Part shown: in pieces, positions 7,624-15,400 of the stretch
Numbering within the stretch: the stretch's first letter is position 1
Layout of the letters: every line of letters begins with the position of its first letter
Assembly (NCBI GenBank): GCA_018714965.1
Contig: DVML01000019.1
Span: forward strand, 1 to 18,538
Source: Fimihabitans intestinipullorum
Lineage (GTDB): Bacteria > Bacillota_I > Bacilli_A > RF39 > UBA660
DNA length: 18,538 nt
Direction: 5' to 3'
Program-made: the position numbers and the translations under genes
Notes under the pieces: generated by a model
What the model was told of the DNA's origin: nothing
The model's database searches: none
What the model saw: the letters and a program-made list of their open reading frames with translations, nothing else

Positions 7624-8454
7624 TTATTTACGAAATGACTTGTTTTTCTCTTTAGAACAAGAAAAATTAATTAATATTCCCGTATCATCATAGCCAACAT
7701 TTATATATGCCTTATTTGATGGTAGATAATGATAATCGGTATATAACAAAGGAACTAGATTTCTCTCTAATAAATGATTTGTCATATGATAAATTAAATT
7801 TGCAGCATATCCTTTTCCACGTTCATCTATCGGTGTATAAACATGGCTTATTTTTGCTTGGCCCTCCAGTTCACTGTAATTTGCCATACAAACAATTTTC
7901 CCATTACCATTTTTCCATATATAAAATTTGTTCGAATCCAACATTTTTTGAACATCTCGTTCGGCTTGTTCCATACTAATAGGATTAACACCATTCATTT
8001 CTTGACTATCGTCAAACCAGTATTTTACTAATATTTCCTTTTCACTGATACTAGGAGCGCTAATTTCACCGTCACATTGTCTAGGTTTTTTCGTTTTCTT
8101 ACAAGATAAAGTTCCCATTTCAAAATAGTCATCTAAATTCATTTTATCAAATTCAGCTTTTACTAATAAATCATATAATTCTTTTTTACAAGTAAATTTA
8201 TCTTTATCATCATCCGTTAAGTATAATTCAATAGCTTCCATAATTTCATTTAATTTTGTTATATCAAAATTATCTTTCGTCCATATCCAAGTAGGCCATC
8301 CAATAGCTCCTCTACAAATAACATAATTTTCTTCATCACTATACAAGAGAGCTGTATCACTCTTTAAATTTTGGTTGATGAGATAAAATTTATCTTTATC
8401 TTTTTGATATTCATCAGATCGAAATATTTTATGATCACTTCCAATTTGTTTCAT
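7624..8454 (-). CDS. GNAT-family N-acetyltransferase
   Basis: 276 residues, soluble. The C-terminal half (about 140-270) is a GNAT domain: KIVCMANYSE (beta-4 region, 186-195), then KISHVYTPIDERGKGYAANL at 201-220, where R212-G-K-G-Y-A217 forms the pyrophosphate-binding loop for acetyl-CoA, and SNKAYINVGYDDTG near 246-259, the usual helix and strand following it. The first 130 residues, with the run GAIGWPTWIW at 49-58, form an accessory domain I do not recognise. Start ATG 8454 has AAAGGAG 10 bases upstream. It is the first gene of the accessory cluster and is preceded by a strong extended -10 promoter in the duplicated block at 8478-8520. The acetyl acceptor (protein, sugar or small molecule) cannot be told from sequence. 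Confidence 0.85.
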   Translation of the reverse strand: MKQIGSDHKIFRSDEYQKDKDKFYLINQNLKSDTALLYSDEENYVICRGAIGWPTWIWTKDNFDITKLNEIMEAIELYLTDDDKDKFTCKKELYDLLVKAEFDKMNLDDYFEMGTLSCKKTKKPRQCDGEISAPSISEKEILVKYWFDDSQEMNGVNPISMEQAERDVQKMLDSNKFYIWKNGNGKIVCMANYSELEGQAKISHVYTPIDERGKGYAANLIYHMTNHLLERNLVPLLYTDYHYLPSNKAYINVGYDDTGILINFSCSKEKNKSFRK

Positions 8455-8477
8455 CTAATAAAGACTCCTTTCGCATC

Positions 8478-8520
8478 CTTCATATAAATGATAACACAAA
8501 ACGTAATATTTTCATATCTA
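8478..8520 (-). promoter_or_regulatory. Promoter of the GNAT operon, copy A of a duplicated 43-bp block
   Basis: Contains TGTTATCAT on the minus strand (8488-8496), an extended -10, with a predicted start about 27 bases before ATG 8454. The whole block matches 9320-9362 at 39 of 43 positions. Similarity stops abruptly at both ends. Confidence 0.6.
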
Positions 8521-8548
8521 ACGATATTTACAATAAGATATTGATCAC

Positions 8549-8584
8549 AAAAAAAGTACTCAATCCGTAATAGATTCAGTACTT
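8549..8584 (-). terminator. Intrinsic terminator after the histidine phosphatase gene
   Basis: Arms at 8554-8565 and 8573-8584 pair over 12 positions with one mismatch (G-G on the minus strand), with a 7-nt loop. On the minus strand the stem is followed by seven T. The 100 bp between it and the phosphatase stop show only a TTTTTA-rich tract and no gene. Confidence 0.75.
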
Positions 8585-8684
8585 ATTAGATAAGTATTCA
8601 ACATCACAAAGTTAAGTAGGTCTCTTTTATTTTTATTTTTATTTCAGTTCCTCTTGGGTACGAATTTTATTGGAAAATTACCAC

Positions 8685-9293
8685 CTAATCAACTTTTATA
8701 TTTTCTATACTAATTAATTCATTATCGTTATCAAATTCTAATTTAAATGTCTCACAATAATTCCATTTTCCATCGAAAAAAGTTTGCCCATGAAACACAT
8801 AATTATCGGCACTGTTTATCTCGCACCATTTACAAAACAAAGCAGAAAAAGCTGTCGCGTGTCCTACAATCAATACTTTTTTGTCTCCATATTGATTAAA
8901 AATATCTATGAGAGAACGATATTCTCTTTTTATAACATCATTTAAAGATTCTCCATTTTCAAGACGATAATCAAAATCATTAAATTGTTTTCTTTCAAAG
9001 TCTTCTGGAAGCTCCTTCCAAGTATTCACACCAAATCTTCTTTCTCCAAAACTTTCATCTACTAATACCTTATCTTTCGCAAAATATTTTGCTGTTGCAA
9101 TCGCTCTTACATAATGAGAAGAAATGACGACATCAAAATCACTCAGTTCTCTATTTCGACTCATTTGTTCTGCCCTCTTTTCACCTGAAATTGTTAAAGG
9201 CCATTTTTCATTTTGCTGTTGCAATAAATCCGAATTATTGATATTCGTTGGCTTAAATGGTTCAGAATGGCGCATAAGATATATCGTCTTCAA
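8685..9293 (-). CDS. Histidine phosphatase family protein (phosphoglycerate-mutase-like)
   Basis: 202 residues. The catalytic phospho-histidine motif is LMRHSEP at 6-12 (R8, H9). The other core residues are the arginine in SSHYVRAIATA (58-68), the glutamate in ESFGERRFG (near 80-88) and the second histidine in LIVGHATAF (near 142-150). This set is that of broad-specificity phosphatases, not of glycolytic phosphoglycerate mutase. The usual RHG is RHS here. The start is TTG at 9293, chosen because AGAGGTGG lies 5 bases upstream and the next ATG would remove the first strand. A single-gene unit with its own promoter (9320-9362) and terminator (8549-8584). The promoter is a near copy of the one driving the adjacent GNAT cluster, so the two units may be expressed together. 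Substrate unknown. Confidence 0.85.
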   Translation of the reverse strand: MKTIYLMRHSEPFKPTNINNSDLLQQQNEKWPLTISGEKRAEQMSRNRELSDFDVVISSHYVRAIATAKYFAKDKVLVDESFGERRFGVNTWKELPEDFERKQFNDFDYRLENGESLNDVIKREYRSLIDIFNQYGDKKVLIVGHATAFSALFCKWCEINSADNYVFHGQTFFDGKWNYCETFKLEFDNDNELISIENIKVD

Positions 9294-9319
9294 ACTACCA
9301 CCTCTCTATCACATATATT

Positions 9320-9362
9320 CTTCATATAAATGATAACATAAAACCTGATATTTTCCTATCTA
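9320..9362 (-). promoter_or_regulatory. Promoter of the histidine phosphatase gene, copy B of the duplicated block
   Basis: TGTTATCAT on the minus strand (9330-9338) is an extended -10, with a predicted start about 30 bases before TTG 9293. It matches the block before the GNAT gene at 39 of 43 positions. The rest of the gap up to the tRNA terminator (9363-9492) is AT-rich with nothing recognisable. Confidence 0.6.
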
Positions 9363-9492
9363 TTACCATAATGAAACCATATGCTTTTTATAAAGTCATC
9401 ACTTCTTTTGTCTACTATTTTATATAATAAATTCTAGATTTAAATATATTTTTTAAAGTCTCCAATCCCCTATAAATTTTATCAAAATATAT

Positions 9493-9523
9493 AAAAAATG
9501 TAGAGCTACATCAACTCTACATT
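9493..9523 (-). terminator. Intrinsic terminator after the tRNA genes
   Basis: Arms AATGTAGAG (9497-9505) and CTCTACATT (9515-9523) pair perfectly over nine positions. On the minus strand the hairpin is followed by a T run (9493-9498). It lies about 43 bases past the CCA end of tRNA-Leu. Confidence 0.8.
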
Positions 9524-9565
9524 AAAAAAATATATAAAACTCATAAGTTCGAGCAATTATCAATC

Positions 9566-9650
9566 TGGTGCAAGAGATGGGACTCGAACCCACACAGAGT
9601 ATTCCACAAGCGCCTGAAGCTTGCGTGTCTACCAATTCCACCACTCTTGC
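9566..9650 (-). tRNA. tRNA-Leu (anticodon CAG)
   Basis: 85 nt including encoded CCA. Acceptor stem GCAAGAG/CTCTTGC; D arm with AATTGGTAGAC; anticodon stem CAAGC/GCTTG closing the loop TTCAGGC, hence anticodon CAG for codon CTG. The long variable arm is typical of a class II tRNA. T arm GTGGG-TTCGAGT-CCCAT; discriminator A, as leucyl tRNAs require. It lies 38 bases after tRNA-Gln, with a terminator-like hairpin between them. Confidence 0.96.
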
Positions 9651-9657
9651 ATAAAAG

Positions 9658-9679
9658 AAAAACCTTATAAATAAGGTTT
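9658..9679 (-). terminator. Weak terminator-like hairpin between the two tRNA genes
   Basis: On the minus strand AAACCTTA-TTTA-TAAGGTTT forms an 8-pair stem with only two G-C pairs, followed by TTTTTCTTTT. It lies between tRNA-Gln and tRNA-Leu and ends only 8 bases before tRNA-Leu. It could terminate partially or act as a processing spacer. No separate promoter for tRNA-Leu fits in the remaining gap. Confidence 0.45.
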
Positions 9680-9688
9680 ATGTCATTA

Positions 9689-9762
9689 TGGCTGCCCTAG
9701 TTAGATTCGAACTAACGATGATGGAGTCAGAGTCCACTGCCTTACCGCTTGGCTATAGGGCA
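9689..9762 (-). tRNA. tRNA-Gln (anticodon CTG)
   Basis: 74 nt including encoded CCA. Acceptor stem TGCCCTA/TAGGGCA; D arm TAGCCAAGCGGTAAGGCA as in bacterial tRNA-Gln; anticodon stem GTGGA/TCCAT with loop CTCTGAC, hence anticodon CTG for codon CAG; T arm GTTAG-TTCGAAT-CTAAC; discriminator G. The U1-A72 first pair is characteristic of glutamine tRNA. It is the first gene after the promoter at 9775-9803. Confidence 0.96.
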
Positions 9763-9774
9763 ATTCCATAATTC

Positions 9775-9803
9775 ATTATATCACGATCTTGATCATTTGT
9801 GAA
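9775..9803 (-). promoter_or_regulatory. Promoter of the tRNA-Gln/tRNA-Leu unit
   Basis: On the minus strand TTCACA (9798-9803), a 17-bp spacer and TATAAT (9775-9780), with a TG element in extended position (TGATATAAT). This is close to consensus, and transcription would begin about 6 bases before the mature tRNA-Gln end. The gap after the ATPase stop has no T-tailed hairpin, so ATPase transcripts may read into the tRNAs. Confidence 0.85.
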
Positions 9804-9812
9804 TCCTTTGTA

Positions 9813-12425
9813 TTAAATCTTTTTCATCTTACGACGAATCCATTTTACAAATTCTACTACGATTAAAGGTGAAGCTGATAATCCTCCTACAATCATCCAT
9901 TCTCTTGATGTCAATGGTACGATTGAGAAAAATTTTGCAATCGGTGAAATAAAAATAATTGGCAATAAGAATAACGTAGATAAGATCATTGCTCCATATA
10001 AATATTTATTCTTTGGATGTTCCTTTGAAAAAATAGATACAGTACTAGAATGTTGATTTAAAGCATGTACGATCTGTGACAAGCAAAGTACTAAGAAAGT
10101 CATTGTAATTGCTGTTTCATAACTATCTTCAAGGCCTATATGATAAGCAGTTAAAGATAAAATTGCTATATATAATCCATAGAAAATAACTCGATATACA
10201 AGTCCTTTTTCAAATAAACTTCCTGTCTTGACCGGCTTATGTCGCATAACATTCTTTCCTTCTGGATCGACTCCTAACGCTAAAGCAGGTAATGTATCTG
10301 TAACTAAATTTACAAATAAAATATGAACTGCTAATATTGGTGTTTGTAAATTCAATACCATTGCAACAAAAATAGTTAATACTTCGGCAATGTTTCCTGC
10401 AAGTAAATACTGAATCACTTTTTGAATATTACGGTACACACGTCTACCCTCGCGAATTGCAACTTCGATGGTAGTAAAATTATCATCTAATAACAACATA
10501 TCTGCCGCGCTTTTCGCAACATCTGTTCCGACTTTTCCCATCGCAATTCCAATGTCGGCTGCTTTTAATGCTGGCGAATCGTTTACCCCGTCTCCCGTCA
10601 TAGCTACGACTTCTTTATTAGCTTTTAACGCATTGACAATACGTAGTTTATCTTCTGGAGTAACACGTGCAAAAATAGAAATCTTTGGAATTCTTTTTTT
10701 CAACTCTTTATCTGAAATTCGATGTAACTCTTCTCCTGTCATAGCTTCATCACCCGGCCTAAAAATACCGAGTTTTTTTGCGATGGAAATCGCAGTTAGT
10801 TTATGATCTCCTGTAATCATAATAACTCGAATACCTGCAGTATGACACGTCTCTATTGCTTTCATTACCTCTTCTCTTGGAGGATCGATCATACCAACGA
10901 GCCCAATAAATGTCAAATGTTGCTCGATATCATCATCGTCCGATTCTGGCAAATTGGAAACCGTTCTTTTGGCAATTCCTAATAATCTCAATGCTTCATT
11001 TGATAATTTAGAACATTCCTCTAATATCTTTTCTTTTTCAGAATAGGTCAATTCCTTTTCTTCATTTCCAACGACAATATGTGTACATAAATCAAGCATT
11101 TCTTCTGCTGCTCCTTTAGTATAACAAACAAACTTACCATCTTTTTTACAGATGATCGACATTCTTTTTCGATCAGAGTCGAATGGTTGTTCATATAGTT
11201 TAGTATATTCTTTTTTTATCTGAGTACTATTATAACCTCGCTCGTTTGCAAAAGCTAAAAGCGCCACTTCCGTTGGATCTCCCGTTTGCTCTTCTCCATT
11301 TAAAGTTGCATTATTGCAAAGCATACAAGCATACATAAAATCTTCTGGAATCTCTTTTGGAATCTCCTCTTTTGAATCATTTAGCAGCTCATCGTATAAT
11401 AGTACCCTCGTTACTGTCATTTTATTTTGCGTTAATGTTCCTGTTTTATCACTACAGATAACGCTTGCACTTCCTAGCGTTTCAACCGCTGGAAGCTTTT
11501 TTACGAGCGCATTTTTCTTAGCCATTCTCTGCACTCCTAGAGCCATGACAATTGTAGCAGTCGCAGGAAGTCCTTCTGGAATGACGGAAATTGCAAGAGA
11601 GATAGATATCATAAGTAAGGTTACGACATCTTTCCCATAGAGGAAACCTATGATAAAAATTAAAATACTGATTAATATTCCAACGATACTTAACACTTGT
11701 CCAACTGAATTCAACTTTTTCTTTAATGGTGTTTCTAAATCGTCTTCTGAATCTAACATGCGTGCAATCTTTCCGACCTCTGTGTCCATTCCAATTGCGA
11801 CAACAACTCCCAATCCAGTCCCATAAGTTATAATACTAGAAGAAAATGCCATATTAACTTGATCTGCAAGTGTTGTTTCTTTACCTAAAACTAAAGATGC
11901 ATTCTTCTCTACAGGAACACTTTCTCCAGTGAGGGAAGATTCATCAATCATAAGATGATGTTCCTCTAGCAAGCGTATATCGGCAGGTACAATACCTCCA
12001 TCTTCTAAATAGACAATATCTCCAACAACTAAATCGCTCACTAAAACTGTCTTTCTAATACCGTCTCTAAGTACGGATGCATGAGGTGCATTCATTTGTT
12101 TCAATGCTTCAATCGCATCGGCTGCTTTTTTCTCTTGAATGATACTAACGATTGTATTGATTGCGATAATAATTAAAATGACGACGCTCTCGACATATTC
12201 TTGCAGGAAAAAAGAAAGAATCGATGCAGCCAGTAAAATTAAAATCATTTTATCTTTTAATTGTTCCAAAACCATTTCAAAAATAGTTTTCTTCGGTTTC
12301 GATCTCATCTCGTTTTTCCCATATTTTTCTTGTCTTTTTTTTACTTCGTCTGTTGTCAATCCTTCTACAGTTGCTTGACATTGTTCTAAAACGTCTTCTT
12401 CACTTTGTGCGTAACTTTGTTTCAT
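9813..12425 (-). CDS. P-type Ca2+-transporting ATPase (type IIA, SERCA/LMCA1-like)
   Basis: 870 residues, a usual length for bacterial calcium pumps. An ATP-driven membrane pump exporting Ca2+. Helix pairs lie near 60-97 (M1-M2) and 243-296 (M3-M4), with six helices after 670. Catalytic motifs: actuator TGES at 166-169; phosphorylation loop DKTGTLT from D326; KGAA at 437-440 in the nucleotide domain; TGDGVND at 610-616. Calcium-site residues by comparison with SERCA: PEGLP with E284 in M4, N678 and E681 in M5, N706-L-V-T709-D710 in M6. The M8 acidic residue of SERCA is not evident (ALNQHSS near 788-794). ATG 12425 has GGTGAG just upstream. It is a single-gene unit after RNase R and before the tRNA genes. 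Transport of Mn2+ or another divalent cation cannot be excluded. Confidence 0.93.
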   Translation of the reverse strand: MKQSYAQSEEDVLEQCQATVEGLTTDEVKKRQEKYGKNEMRSKPKKTIFEMVLEQLKDKMILILLAASILSFFLQEYVESVVILIIIAINTIVSIIQEKKAADAIEALKQMNAPHASVLRDGIRKTVLVSDLVVGDIVYLEDGGIVPADIRLLEEHHLMIDESSLTGESVPVEKNASLVLGKETTLADQVNMAFSSSIITYGTGLGVVVAIGMDTEVGKIARMLDSEDDLETPLKKKLNSVGQVLSIVGILISILIFIIGFLYGKDVVTLLMISISLAISVIPEGLPATATIVMALGVQRMAKKNALVKKLPAVETLGSASVICSDKTGTLTQNKMTVTRVLLYDELLNDSKEEIPKEIPEDFMYACMLCNNATLNGEEQTGDPTEVALLAFANERGYNSTQIKKEYTKLYEQPFDSDRKRMSIICKKDGKFVCYTKGAAEEMLDLCTHIVVGNEEKELTYSEKEKILEECSKLSNEALRLLGIAKRTVSNLPESDDDDIEQHLTFIGLVGMIDPPREEVMKAIETCHTAGIRVIMITGDHKLTAISIAKKLGIFRPGDEAMTGEELHRISDKELKKRIPKISIFARVTPEDKLRIVNALKANKEVVAMTGDGVNDSPALKAADIGIAMGKVGTDVAKSAADMLLLDDNFTTIEVAIREGRRVYRNIQKVIQYLLAGNIAEVLTIFVAMVLNLQTPILAVHILFVNLVTDTLPALALGVDPEGKNVMRHKPVKTGSLFEKGLVYRVIFYGLYIAILSLTAYHIGLEDSYETAITMTFLVLCLSQIVHALNQHSSTVSIFSKEHPKNKYLYGAMILSTLFLLPIIFISPIAKFFSIVPLTSREWMIVGGLSASPLIVVEFVKWIRRKMKKI

Positions 12426-12440
12426 ATTCTCACCATTTCT

Positions 12441-12449
12441 ATTGTAACA
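12441..12449 (-). promoter_or_regulatory. Extended -10 promoter of the Ca2+-ATPase gene
   Basis: The minus strand reads TGTTACAAT, 16 bases before ATG 12425, so the leader would be about 9 bases. The -35 position is only a T run. It lies directly after the RNase R terminator. Confidence 0.5.
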
Positions 12450-12463
12450 TACTTCTACATAGG

Positions 12464-12484
12464 AAAAAAGAGCTAAACGCTCTT
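12464..12484 (-). terminator. Intrinsic terminator overlapping the RNase R stop
   Basis: On the minus strand AAGAGC-GTTTA-GCTCTT followed by a T run. The 5' arm lies in the last codons of the RNase R gene and the 3' arm includes its TAG stop. Confidence 0.75.
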
Positions 12485-15400
12485 CTTAGTTGGAGATAAT
12501 ACAAATTCTTTATTCTTCTCCAACGTAACAGGACTTAATTCAACACATAATGTTTCTCTCGATAAACTCTCAAGAACACATTGAATCGTTTCTCCTAGTG
12601 CAAATCTTTGCTTTGTTTCTTTGTGAACATAAGAGAGTATATCTCCGTAATAAAGATATCCTTCCAAGTTTCTTCTCGGAATAAATCCCTGCATTGCATT
12701 ATCCAATCTTACAACCATTCCATTCTGTCCGATTGAAACAATCTTTCCTTCGATTACTTTTCCAACGCTTTCCTGCAAAAATTCCACAGTTTTTAACCTG
12801 TCAACTGCCCTTTCACACAGATCGGCATTCTGTTCACAACTAGATGCATGTTCCATCCAGTTTTGATAATTTTGCATTGTCGTTTCTGCGTCAAATCCTT
12901 CGTATGCTTGATGTAACTCTCTTTTCATCGCTCGGTGTGCGACAAGATCCGCATACCGTCTAATTGGAGATGTTCCGTGTAAATAATCACTTGTAGCTAA
13001 TCCAAAATGTCCCCATGGATTGGTCCCATACACTGCTTTATTCATTGAATGTAGCACTAAGTATTCGACTATATCGTAATTTGGTTCTTTTTGATATTTG
13101 CGCATAAATTGTTGAATTTTCATTGGAGTTACTCTTTCTGACAAAAGTTTAAAATCGACTTTATACCCCATTCCATCCATGATATCTAATGCTTCATGTA
13201 GCGCATGATACTCTGGCTCTAAATGAATACGATAGGAACACGGCTTACCTGTTTGTTTCATCATCTGAGCAAAACATTCATTCGCTGCAATCATGAAATC
13301 TTCAATAATCCGTTCTGCTTCTCTTCTATGTTCAGTAGAAGCTCCAATGATAAAACCATCTTCATCGTACACAAATTTTGTCTTTGGCAATTCAAACGAT
13401 AATGCTCCTCTTTTCTTTCTTTGATTACGAATTAGATGTGACAACTCTAACATTTGATAAAGAGGGAGTTGAAAACCAATGTAATCATCTAATCGTTCAC
13501 CTTCTAATACTCGATTTACATTCTCGTAAGTCATTCTCTTTTTAGATCGAATCACGCTCTCGACAATGTCATAATCGACACACACACCAGTTGGGTCAAA
13601 CTCCATAAAACATGAAAGTGCGAGGCGATCTTCATATGGTTTTAAAGAACATATATTGTTTGATAATTCCTCAGGTAACATCGGGGCAACTAGGTCAGCT
13701 GCATAGACGCTAGTACCACGATTACGTGCTTCTAAATCAAGAAAAGAATCCTCTTTTACATAATGGGATACATCCGCAATATGAACCCCCAATCGAAAAC
13801 TACCATCCGCATGTTTTTCTATCGAAACTGCATCGTCAAAGTCCTTTGCATCCTTTCCGTCAATTGTAAAAATTGTCATCGCCCTTAAATCTAAACGTCC
13901 CTGTAAATCTTCCTCACTTAATTTATTTGGTACCTTACGAGCTTCTTCCATAACTTCTTCAGGAAAAGATGGCGTTATATTGTAGTCTTCCATAAGTGCT
14001 AATACTGCCGTATGTGGATCGAAGGAATTTCCAATGACACGTACGACATTTACTTTTGTACGCTTTCCCGTTTCCACTTCTACAACGACCGTATCATCTA
14101 CTTCCGCACCATTTAAATAATCAACTAAAAGAGGACTTGGATAATCTACACGATTTAAGTGAACATAATATTTTCCATCTAACTCTACAATGTTACCTAC
14201 AGCTTTGTGCCACGTTTTTTTCTTACGAATGACCCGTGCTGCTTTTTGTTTTTCTTTTCCATACGTTTCAACTAAAACTGTACTACCATCGACAGCACCA
14301 TTCATATGTGCACGTGGTATCAATACTTTTTCTCCACTTTCCAATCGCGCGAACCCATAGTCATTCGTTGCCGATTGAAAAACGCCAACTTGTTTCGATG
14401 CTGTTGTGTTTTTATGATAAGTTCCGTGAATCTCATCGATGTGCAGTTCTTCTTTTAAGTAATCTAGTACCAGATTTAACTGTTGTTCCGGAAGCCCTGT
14501 TTTTTCCAACAGCTCTCGACGATCCATTGCTGACTCACTCAGGTAGCTTTCTACAAGTTCGATTTCTCTTTGATAAGAAATGCCATGAATTTTATGAATT
14601 TTTTTCTTACGTTGTGCTTTCTTTTTTTCGTAGTCGCGTAGTTCATACTGTCTCTGAATTTCTTCTAATTCTTGTAAGTATTGTTGATAGTAATTAATCT
14701 TTTGATATTGTTTTGAAAAGACAATATCAATCAAAATGTTTTGATTGACCATCGCCAAATAATTGCGTAGTGGTGTTGTACAGTGTGCATAAGTATCATA
14801 TCCGATTCCTCTATGTGGAGCAGGAGCGACACGATACTGTGATTGCATTGGTAATTTTTCTAATAGCTCAGTATCATGATGATTTTTCCAATTTTCGATC
14901 ATTTGCTTCATCTCTTCACTAGACATATCAAAGTTATTGACATAATGCATAATTGGAATATGATTTTGATCGCAAAATTCTGCTTGATAATATCCGATCA
15001 AATTTTTTAATTCTGATACAATCATCCCTGCTTCATTATATGAGGTACTTTCCATTGACTTTTTATTCACGACAGTGTCACATAAAGCTCGCAGAGCTTT
15101 ATACTCCATCTTATGATGATTTGTCTGGTGATAGTGATTCATCAATTGATAGATTTCCTCCCAATACGGAAAAATATCTTGTTCTTTTTTCAATATATAA
15201 GCATTCGCCTCTTGATATGTATAATTTTTATCTACGGTAATATTCGCACGTCCAAAAGTAACATTTAACAAGTGATAATGTAAATCAAATTGAAACTGAT
15301 ATGTCACGACATCTCGAGGAACTTGCTCTTCTAGTGAAAAATAGGTTGCAATATCACTTTGTGAAAATAAATGATTTCCAGATTGCGCAAACCATTTTGA

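Noticed and set aside
6156..8454. Xylan-utilisation locus
   Set aside because: The GH10-like protein lacks an export signal and xylanase subsite residues, and no transporter, other glycosidase or regulator is present.
8626..8644. TTTTTA-type short tandem tract after the phosphatase gene
   Set aside because: Only about three units in AT-rich non-coding DNA; no evidence of phase variation or function.
9781..9803. Imperfect inverted repeat with two GATC sites in the tRNA promoter spacer, considered as an ATPase terminator or an operator
   Set aside because: No T tract follows and the stem has a bulge; probably incidental to promoter sequence.
9320..9812. tRNA-associated integration site for a mobile element
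   Set aside because: No integrase, no direct repeat of a tRNA 3' end and no phage or plasmid gene seen in the window.
14236..14697. 153-codon open frame on the plus strand inside the RNase R gene
   Set aside because: It lies wholly antisense to a clear coding region, has no ribosome-binding site and gives a low-complexity Phe/Leu-rich product.
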